From Devosia sp. (GTDB taxonomy: Bacteria; Pseudomonadota; Alphaproteobacteria; Rhizobiales; Devosiaceae): 37,475 nt of DNA. This document shows, piece after piece, positions 31,675-37,475 of the stretch (positions are counted from its first letter, which is position 1; every line of letters begins with the position of its first letter). A program made the position numbers and the translations under genes. The notes under the pieces were generated by a model, which saw nothing but the letters and a program-made list of their open reading frames with translations, made no database searches and was not told where the DNA came from. The stretch covers positions 1 through 37,475 of the forward strand of contig JADGNE010000021.1 in assembly GCA_015234425.1 (NCBI GenBank). Reading direction: 5' to 3'.

Positions 31675-32915
31675 CAGCGCCCTCCTGCCACTGCGTAGGA
31701 TTTCTGGGCGGGATCGGCGTAACGAAACTCCGGCACGATCTGGAACCACCCCGGTCGGCCCGGGTCGCGATCATAGGTGTAGCCGCCGGTTTGCTTATAA
31801 TATTCGGCGTACTGGGCGACCTTGTCGCGATCCACCTCAACTCCGAGTCCGGGACCTTCAGGCACCTTGATGCAGCCGTTTTCATATTTGAGCTTGCCAC
31901 CCACCAGAATGTCGTCGGCCAGATGGTGGTAATGCGCGTCGGCCGCGAAATTGAGGTTGGGCAAGCTTGCCCCGAGATGCAGCATGGACGCGAGCTGAAT
32001 GCCCAGTTCGCCCGACGAATGCACGGCCGCCGAGAACTGGAAGGTTTCAAGCACAGTGCCGGCCTTGTAGGCCTGCCGCAGTCCGCCCCAGAACGTCGTA
32101 TCCAGCAGGATCACGTCGACCAGCGTGTGCCGGATGCACTGTGCGAGCTGCTCGAAATTGACCACCACGGTATTGGTGGCAGTCGGGATCCGTGTGGCCT
32201 CGCGGACCCGCCGCATGCCTTCGAGCCCCCAGGTAGGGTCTTCAAAATAGTCGTTGTTGAGGTTCTCGATCGCCTTGGCGACGCGGATCGACTGTTCCAC
32301 CGACCATACTGCGTTGGGGTCTAGGCGAAGCTGATCGCGCGGGAAGGCCTCGGCCAGCGCGTGCATCACCTCGACATCGACATCGGGATGGAACACGCCG
32401 CCCTTGAGCTTATGGACGCGAAAACCATGCTCCTGCTTGAGCACTCTGGCATGGGCGACCATTTCCTCGGGCGTTGTTTCGCCTCCCGCCGCACCATTCT
32501 GGTAGCGATAGAAGAGATAGCTGGCGAACTCGACCTTGTCGCGGATGGCGCCGCCCAGCAGGTCGCAGGCGCGGATATTGAGGCGTTTGCCGACCAGGTC
32601 CATGCAGGCCATTTCGATAGCGGCATGAATCTGGAGACGGTTATTGTAGAGGGACGCCGTCGGGCTCATGATCTTCCAGCGCAACTGCTCGAGCTGGGTT
32701 GGGTCATGCCCCTTGAGGTAGGGCAGCATGGCCAGAACGGATTGCTGTGCGGATTCCCCGCCGCCTCCCAGCTCGCCAAACCCGGAATAGCCCTCTTCGT
32801 CTATGACCTCGACGATAGTGCGGATGAAACGCCCCCAGTGGGCACCGGCGCCATGACGCAGCGGCGCTTCAAGCGGTACAGCGATGGTCGTGGCGCGAAT
32901 GTCTGCGATTTTCAT
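31674..32915 (-). CDS. Enolase-superfamily sugar-acid dehydratase, glucarate-dehydratase-like
   Basis: A 413-residue mandelate racemase/enolase family member. The KxK base motif is Lys169-Leu-Lys171 (HKLKGGV). Metal ligands fit Asp199 (LRLDPN), Glu225 (YFEDPTW) and Asn248 (TATNTV), and the Asp-His dyad fits Asp272 and His299 ([10 protein letters not shown]). That arrangement is the glucarate-dehydratase one rather than that of mannonate dehydratase. The reaction would be loss of water from a sugar acid to give a 2-keto-3-deoxy acid. ATG 32915 follows the SDR stop by 2 bp. The precise acid substrate is unknown; it may be an aldonate made by the SDR and SMP-30 enzymes. Confidence 0.85.
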   Translation of the reverse strand: MKIADIRATTIAVPLEAPLRHGAGAHWGRFIRTIVEVIDEEGYSGFGELGGGGESAQQSVLAMLPYLKGHDPTQLEQLRWKIMSPTASLYNNRLQIHAAIEMACMDLVGKRLNIRACDLLGGAIRDKVEFASYLFYRYQNGAAGGETTPEEMVAHARVLKQEHGFRVHKLKGGVFHPDVDVEVMHALAEAFPRDQLRLDPNAVWSVEQSIRVAKAIENLNNDYFEDPTWGLEGMRRVREATRIPTATNTVVVNFEQLAQCIRHTLVDVILLDTTFWGGLRQAYKAGTVLETFQFSAAVHSSGELGIQLASMLHLGASLPNLNFAADAHYHHLADDILVGGKLKYENGCIKVPEGPGLGVEVDRDKVAQYAEYYKQTGGYTYDRDPGRPGWFQIVPEFRYADPAQKSYAVAGGR

Positions 32916-32917
32916 GA

Positions 32918-33688
32918 TTATTCTGCCTTTTGCGGCGAGCCGCCTATGATAGACAGCAGGCCACCATCCACCCGCACTGTTTCGCCGGTTATGAAAGAAG
33001 CCTTCTCGCTGAGAAGGAAGGCGACGAGCTCTGCGACTTCCTCGGGCCGTGCGCTGCGTCCCAGGGGATGCATGGCGTTGACTTCGCGCATAACAGCCTC
33101 CGGGTCTGGCGCCGTAGCGAGCGCATTGCGCAGCATGGGCGTATCGACCGATCCGGGCGCCACGGCGTTGCACCGCACACCGACGCTGGCGAAATCCACC
33201 GCAATTGACTTGCTCAATCCGATCAGCCCGTGCTTGGCCGTGGTGTAGGCCGCGACGCTAGCCTGCGTAGCGAGACCTTGCACTGACGCCATGATGACGA
33301 TCGAGCCGCGCGACTTGACCAGTTCGGCAAGGCTGGCGTGCGCCATAAGATAGGCAGCACGCAGATTAACCGACATCACCTCGTCCCACGCATCGGGCGT
33401 GGTGGTCAGTGCGGTGCCGTACCGCTGGATACCTGCATTATGGGACAGGCCGCGGATCGATCCGCTTTGGGCCAGGCTCGCCGCCACGGCGCGCTCCGCC
33501 GTGGCCAGGTCGGCAACTGAGCCGACCACAGTGGTGACAAGCGATCCTGCGGCCCGAAGCAATTCAGCCACGGCGGTGAGTTCGCTCTCCGCCACATCGA
33601 CAAGCACCAAGGGGTGTTTGTCTTCCGCCAGCCGAGCTGCGACGGCCCGACCTATGCCCATTGCGGCACCAGTGACGATGATGCTCAT
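32918..33688 (-). CDS. Short-chain dehydrogenase/reductase (SDR)
   Basis: A 256-residue classical SDR with nucleotide motif TGAAMGIG (6-13), NAG (84-86), catalytic Ser135, Tyr148 and Lys152 (AAYTTAKHG), and the terminal GETVRVDGG. Asp31 at the end of strand 2 suggests NAD. It is placed between the GH38 hydrolase (15 bp) and the dehydratase, which fits oxidation of a free sugar to its lactone. Sugar specificity cannot be read from the sequence. Confidence 0.9.
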   Translation of the reverse strand: MSIIVTGAAMGIGRAVAARLAEDKHPLVLVDVAESELTAVAELLRAAGSLVTTVVGSVADLATAERAVAASLAQSGSIRGLSHNAGIQRYGTALTTTPDAWDEVMSVNLRAAYLMAHASLAELVKSRGSIVIMASVQGLATQASVAAYTTAKHGLIGLSKSIAVDFASVGVRCNAVAPGSVDTPMLRNALATAPDPEAVMREVNAMHPLGRSARPEEVAELVAFLLSEKASFITGETVRVDGGLLSIIGGSPQKAE

Positions 33689-33703
33689 TCTCCGGCACCC
33701 TCC

Positions 33704-36343
33704 TTAGTGGAAATTCGCACCGAAGCGTACCAAGACGGTCCGGATCTCCAAGGGTGACAAGGCCAGGTCGAGCACGTCGCCCGAGCTCGGCAATGCCTCA
33801 CGGGGATGCTCGAGAGGATCGGCCGCATGCGCTGCCGCGATTGGACGCCCGAACTTGATGGTGGCGTCAAAATTCTCCCTCAGGAGATTTTGTACGCGCA
33901 GCACCACCCAGCCGCCGCTTTCAGCGGGTTTACTTGTAACTAGAATGGGCTGTTCGCCGATGTCGAGGAAACTGCGGGCTGTGGTGTCCACCGGAGCGTA
34001 GTCGCGCACCGGCACTGGTGGAACATGCGCGTCCGCTGCAAAGCGACTGATCGTGCCGACATCCGGGCTTCCGGAATGTGTGGTCAACCGATAGCGGAGC
34101 GGGATCTTGCCACTCTGGCTTGGTCGGAAGTTGACCAGCCAATGGTTGTTCAGCGCCCAGGACATCACCGTGGGGCCCTCAGGACGCAAAGTGCGATCCC
34201 ATTTGCCGGTGGTAATGCCGCCGAGGTGTACCAGTGGCGCATCGAGCGGCGCTATTGTGACACCCCTGACGCCATCCGAGACATTGACCCAGCGTGTGAT
34301 TGGGTACCAATCCTTGGCCGCGCCATCGAGCTGGTCGTCATTGGGAACGGCGGGAATGCCGTTCAGATCGATCAGGAAGTCGGGCTTGCCAAGGTTGAAT
34401 GGGAACGCGATGAACACGGCTTCGGCGTTGAGGTGCTCGATCTTGTCCAGCATCCAGTCTATGGCCAACTCTTTCTTTCCAGCGTCGAGCGCGTACCGAA
34501 CGGTGGCAGAGCGCACACCTGCCGCTTGGATCGTTACGTCAATCCTCGCTTGGCCCTCAAAAATCTCGGCTGCAGAAATGGTCACCTTTGAGGCGACCTC
34601 CCGCTTCCAGGGGGTGTCGGAGCGCCCTTCGAAGAAGTTGGGGTGGGCGAAATCGATATTGGCAATCGCCAGCCGATCTTCGGGCGAGTCCACAGTTTCG
34701 TAGATGTACTGGCCCGGCTGCCAGCCTCGGTAGGTGCCAGCGTAGTCGTGGTTCTGGGCCTTGTCGAAGAAGCTCTTTATCCCACCCGTGGCCGGGTCGA
34801 CTTCCAGCCGATAGTGCGCATTCTCGATAACATTGCCTTCCGCCTTCAGGTCGCCCGCCGGCACGCCGTCGGCGACTTTCAAGAATGCATAACCGGATGC
34901 CGGGATGCGACCGGCGACGCGCCGGATTGCCGGGATCGGACGCGCCCCACCCCAGGTGGTATTGCGATGGAAGAACGTATCGAGCATGCCGACCGGAGCA
35001 GCGCCGCCGCGCGGCTCCGGCTCTTCAACGATGACCTCGCGATCCCAGGGGAGCGAGTTGAAGACCAGGACCTCGTCGATGCCCGACGGCGGGAAAGCGA
35101 CTTCTGGCTTCAGATCACCAAGGTTGAAATTGCCATCCTCGGCCTTGGCGCCAACCTTGGCGGCGATGGCGTTTGCGGCACGAGCAACCTGGTCGTGAGC
35201 ATCCATGGCGGCCGAATAGGCGAAGCCCGCCTTCTTGTTCCATTGCGACAGTGAGAACAGGGCATAGGGCTCCTCTACGGAGGAGTAGCCACCCCAGGTG
35301 TGCTCGTCGTAGAGCGTCATGTTCTCATAGGTCGTGGCGGCGCGCTCAGGAGACCAGCTGCCTTTCTCGCCATCCATCCGGCGCCAGCTTTCCATTGCCT
35401 CCGCCATTTCCAGGATGCCGTGTGTGCGGCGGTTGATGCCGGTCTCACCAGCGGACGAGGCGACGCCGTCCGCCCAGTGGTCGGTCCAGTCACCACGCTG
35501 TGTACCGATGTTGCTCGCCCAGTCGCGCTTCAGCATGCGGCCGAAGTCGGTAACTGTGATGAACTCCATCCGCGGCGAGCGGCCTTCCGCGTTCCACTTG
35601 CGGACGAATTCGGGCATGCGCGGATCCGGCGGACCATTGTCCACCCGGACCGGATTGGTCGCCTCGCAATAAAGGAAATCGTAGGGGTAGGTGTCGTCGT
35701 TCTCGAGCTGCTCAATCCAGCGCGGCAGCAGGCGGTCAACGAGGTTCCAGTTACCGATACCCGCCTGGGATCGCCCGAAGAGATAGTGGTAGCCATTCCA
35801 GGCCAGGACTTTCTTGCCACTGGGCCCCTCCCAGTTGAACGCTCCGGGAAAGGGGTTGGGGCGCGCACCGCGGATCGGGTTCACGGCTTGCGTGTAAAAT
35901 GAAATTCCAAGGTCGGCGAGAAGGTCGGCATAGAGCCAGGACACGCCGTTCACGTCGTCCTGCATGGCAGCTTCGACATTGAACCCGAACTCATCGCGTA
36001 TCGCGCGCAGCGGATAGAGACTGCGGTGCATCTGTTCGACGTTGAGAAGCGGCGTCATGTTGTAGCTGATGCCGGCGATGTCGATCCGGCCCTGCTCGTG
36101 CCAGTATTTAAGCCGCCGTATCTGCTCGGCAGACGCAGAGCGCAGGTATTTCAGGAAAGGTCCTGTGGTTTCAACGGTCCAACGGTAGCGCGCTTCGGTC
36201 GGATAGGCGTCCGTTTTCTCAATCAGATCAAGCGCCTGCTCGACAAACTCGCCGTGCTGACGGATGCAATTATCCTGATAATCGGTGTAGCCGATATCGG
36301 TGTGCGAATGATTGCAGATCAAGATTTTCTGGATTTTGCCCAC
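33704..36343 (-). CDS. Glycoside hydrolase family 38, alpha-mannosidase-like
   Basis: An 879-residue cytoplasmic hydrolase from GTG 36343. The N-terminal GH38 catalytic domain has the zinc-binding His14 and Asp16 (CNHSHTDIGYTDYQ), the conserved MTPLLNVEQMHRSLY region, and Asp129-Asp130 in AAMQDDVNG as nucleophile or zinc-ligand candidates. A three-helix bundle and large beta-sandwich domains follow, with YRLEVDPATGGIKSFFDKAQ near 560. GGGAGG stands seven bases before the GTG. ATG 36397 is inside the promoter -10 box and so is not the start. First gene of the ten-gene operon. GH38 enzymes cleave alpha-mannosides, so mannose is the likeliest product. Confidence 0.88.
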   Translation of the reverse strand: MGKIQKILICNHSHTDIGYTDYQDNCIRQHGEFVEQALDLIEKTDAYPTEARYRWTVETTGPFLKYLRSASAEQIRRLKYWHEQGRIDIAGISYNMTPLLNVEQMHRSLYPLRAIRDEFGFNVEAAMQDDVNGVSWLYADLLADLGISFYTQAVNPIRGARPNPFPGAFNWEGPSGKKVLAWNGYHYLFGRSQAGIGNWNLVDRLLPRWIEQLENDDTYPYDFLYCEATNPVRVDNGPPDPRMPEFVRKWNAEGRSPRMEFITVTDFGRMLKRDWASNIGTQRGDWTDHWADGVASSAGETGINRRTHGILEMAEAMESWRRMDGEKGSWSPERAATTYENMTLYDEHTWGGYSSVEEPYALFSLSQWNKKAGFAYSAAMDAHDQVARAANAIAAKVGAKAEDGNFNLGDLKPEVAFPPSGIDEVLVFNSLPWDREVIVEEPEPRGGAAPVGMLDTFFHRNTTWGGARPIPAIRRVAGRIPASGYAFLKVADGVPAGDLKAEGNVIENAHYRLEVDPATGGIKSFFDKAQNHDYAGTYRGWQPGQYIYETVDSPEDRLAIANIDFAHPNFFEGRSDTPWKREVASKVTISAAEIFEGQARIDVTIQAAGVRSATVRYALDAGKKELAIDWMLDKIEHLNAEAVFIAFPFNLGKPDFLIDLNGIPAVPNDDQLDGAAKDWYPITRWVNVSDGVRGVTIAPLDAPLVHLGGITTGKWDRTLRPEGPTVMSWALNNHWLVNFRPSQSGKIPLRYRLTTHSGSPDVGTISRFAADAHVPPVPVRDYAPVDTTARSFLDIGEQPILVTSKPAESGGWVVLRVQNLLRENFDATIKFGRPIAAAHAADPLEHPREALPSSGDVLDLALSPLEIRTVLVRFGANFH

Positions 36344-36368
36344 GTCGTTCCCTCCCGTACTTGGCACG

Positions 36369-36420
36369 TTGAATTTGCGCCTTAGTTCGACTACCATACT
36401 AGCACGTTAGTCGACGTCAA
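36369..36420. promoter_or_regulatory. Overlapping divergent promoters with shared operator
   Basis: Minus strand: -35 TTGACG (36420-36415), 16-bp spacer, -10 TATGGT (36398-36393), directed at the GH38 operon. Plus strand: -35 TTGAAT (36369-36374), 17-bp spacer, -10 TACCAT (36392-36397), directed at the DHRS6-like SDR. The perfect inverted repeat TCGACTA (36387-36393) / TAGTCGA (36408-36414) lies over both. The GntR/FCD protein of the same locus is the obvious candidate to bind it and control both directions. Confidence 0.6.
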
Positions 36421-36451
36421 GGGACGTGCGGGAAAAATTTTGGAGACTAAG

Positions 36452-37183
36452 TTGGCCGATCTTGATGGAAAGAAAGTGCTGATTACTGCGGCCGCTCAAG
36501 GCATTGGCAGAGCGTCCGCACAGGCCTTTGCGCGTGCAGGTGCAGAGGTTGTGGCGACCGACATCAACGAGGTGGAACTCAGCACGCTTGCGTCAGAGCA
36601 GGGCATTTCGACCCGCAGGCTGAACGTCCTGTCGAAGCTTGAAATCGAGGCTGCGGTCGACGAGATTGGACGCATAGATATCCTTTTTAACTGCGCAGGC
36701 ATGGTGCATAGCGGCACCATTCTCGAGATGACTGATGAGGATCTGGACCGGGCATTTGACCTGAACCTGAAAGCTCAGGTCCGAACCATCCAGGCCGTGC
36801 TCCCCCAGATGCTGCAACGCCGGGACGGGGCGATCATCAACATGGCGACAGTCGCGAGTTCGGTGAAGGGCGTCCCCAACAGGGCAGCCTACTCCATGTC
36901 GAAGGCTGCCGTGATCGGGCTGACCAAATCGGTCGCTGCAGACTATGTCTCATCCAACATCCGTGTGAATGCCATCTGTCCGGGCACAGTCGACAGCCCC
37001 AGCCTCCACCAGCGGTGGCGAGACACCGGCGATTTTGAGGCTGCTCGACAATCGTTCATCGCCCGCCAGCCCATTGGCCGGATCGCGCAACCAGAAGAGA
37101 TCGCCGACCTCGCGGTCTATTTGGCGGGCGCCACATACACGACCGGTCAAGTCCACATCATTGACGGCGGTTGGACAGGTTAA
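36452..37183 (+). CDS. SDR of the DHRS6 / 2-keto-3-deoxy-L-fuconate dehydrogenase kind
   Basis: TTG 36452 is preceded by GGAG at suitable spacing and gives 243 residues beginning at the family's usual place (LADLDGKKVLITAAAQGIGR). A TTG at 36440 would add four residues but overlaps the ribosome-binding site. Motifs: TAAAQGIG (12-19), Asp37 for NAD, Ser136/137 in VASSVKGVPNRAAYSMSKAA, Tyr147 and Lys151. The ASSVKGVPNR block and CPGTVDSPSL are typical of DHRS6-like enzymes, which include oxidases of hydroxy and keto-deoxy sugar acids. Divergent from the operon and sharing its control region, it could oxidise the 2-keto-3-deoxy acid made by the dehydratase. Confidence 0.88.
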   Translation: MADLDGKKVLITAAAQGIGRASAQAFARAGAEVVATDINEVELSTLASEQGISTRRLNVLSKLEIEAAVDEIGRIDILFNCAGMVHSGTILEMTDEDLDRAFDLNLKAQVRTIQAVLPQMLQRRDGAIINMATVASSVKGVPNRAAYSMSKAAVIGLTKSVAADYVSSNIRVNAICPGTVDSPSLHQRWRDTGDFEAARQSFIARQPIGRIAQPEEIADLAVYLAGATYTTGQVHIIDGGWTG

Positions 37184-37246
37184 AGCACCTCACAAAGCTA
37201 ACCCGAAGAGGAAGGCAAACACGTCGGATATTCGGTGCTGGGCAGT

Positions 37247-37262
37247 GCAGCCGTAAGGCTGC
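37247..37262 (+). terminator. Possible terminator hairpin after the SDR gene
   Basis: GCAGCC (37247-37252), loop GTAA and GGCTGC (37257-37262) form a compact 6-bp hairpin 64 bp after the stop. No T run follows, so it is at best a weak or factor-dependent terminator. Confidence 0.3.
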
Positions 37263-37271
37263 CGCCGACAA

Positions 37272-37326
37272 GTCTACACTGTGATCCCTAGATATTACCA
37301 AACTGTGGGAGCAGCAGAGTGTAGAC
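37272..37326. repeat. Inverted repeat with 9-bp arms
   Basis: GTCTACACT (37272-37280) and AGTGTAGAC (37318-37326) are perfect inverted arms separated by 37 bp. No gene lies between or directly after them. They may mark a small non-autonomous element or a binding site; nothing else supports either. Confidence 0.4.
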
Positions 37327-37422
37327 GAAAGTTTGTGGTCGCTAACGGGCCTGGCGACAACGCGCCTCAACTTCGAATCCGCAGCGGCACCGCAGCATCT
37401 TGGTCCATCCTTCAAGCCAGCC

Positions 37423-37475
37423 ACGGACCCACGGACCCACGGACCCACGGACCCACGGACCCACGGACCCACGGA
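37423..37475. repeat. Tandem repeat, 8-bp unit ACGGACCC
   Basis: The unit ACGGACCC is repeated without error from 37423 to the window edge, about 6.6 copies in 53 bp. The true number of copies is unknown because the window ends inside it. The region 37184-37422 before it holds no recognisable gene. Confidence 0.9.

Noticed and set aside
36344..36397. ATG 36397 as the start of the GH38 gene
   Set aside because: It falls in the -10 box of the likely promoter; GTG 36343 has a GGGAGG ribosome-binding site and starts at the conserved domain.
37423..37475. Tandem units at the right edge as a CRISPR array
   Set aside because: The unit is 8 bp with no spacers; this is a simple tandem repeat.
1..37475. 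tRNA, rRNA or CRISPR loci
   Set aside because: I looked for cloverleaf-like arms, TTCGA loops and regular repeat-spacer patterns and found none I could support; an automated scan was not possible.

Overview
The window looks like a GC-rich alphaproteobacterial chromosome or large plasmid, most likely from the Hyphomicrobiales (a Devosia-like organism is my guess from gene content and style; this is inference, not a database result). It is a mosaic: two intact metabolic blocks sit on either side of about 14 kb of mobile-element and prophage debris.

Layout. (1) 1-2163 is decayed. An IS3-family element ends at 124 inside a branched-chain amino-acid transporter permease-ATPase fusion (livM-livG), followed by a LysR regulator pseudogene of the CatR/BenM kind. 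(2) 2308-10182 is a healthy plus-strand respiratory block: a membrane-anchored PQQ glucose/quinate-type dehydrogenase (gcd), then CtaG, a CopD/HemJ-like membrane protein, oxidase subunit II (CuA), a fused oxidase subunit I+III and a small membrane protein. A DUF2231 membrane protein is wedged in on the opposite strand. Most junctions overlap by 1-4 nt, so the oxidase is probably one operon. (3) 10183-17090 is accessory: a flavoprotein stub, an IS3 orfB remnant, an intact membrane GGDEF protein, a frameshift-riddled phage lysis module (GH108 muramidase, membrane protein and small late genes), a DUF4214/RTX-like secreted protein, and the stranded 3' end of a lost gene with its own terminator. 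(4) 17090-24677 is a mobile-element nest: a broken IS21 istA, then three head-to-tail units (one partial, two complete) of an element that pairs a tyrosine recombinase with an IS91-family HUH/Y2 transposase, then the stub of another integrase. (5) 24751-37183 is an intact sugar-catabolism locus: a ten-gene minus-strand operon (GH38 alpha-mannosidase-like hydrolase, SDR, glucarate-dehydratase-like enolase, ABC sugar importer, SMP-30 lactonase, mutarotase-like protein, GntR/FCD regulator) with a divergent DHRS6-type SDR.

How the genes work together. Block 2 couples periplasmic aldose oxidation (electrons to quinone) with assembly of a haem-copper oxidase. Block 5 reads as import of a sugar or glycoside, release of the monosaccharide by the GH38 enzyme, oxidation to a lactone (SDR), ring opening (SMP-30), dehydration (enolase superfamily) and a second oxidation (DHRS6-like SDR). 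The locus is controlled by its own GntR protein, probably through an inverted repeat lying over two overlapping divergent promoters at 36369-36420.

The observations I rate highest are: (a) hairpins that bury the Shine-Dalgarno of three different recombinase genes in the nest, with the pairing kept between the two IS91-type elements although the bases differ; (b) the mosaic nature of those elements, with near-identical transposases but strongly diverged integrases; (c) an oxidase subunit I in which the usual K-channel lysine position reads as Gln338; (d) the divergent promoter/operator that also fixes the start of the GH38 gene.
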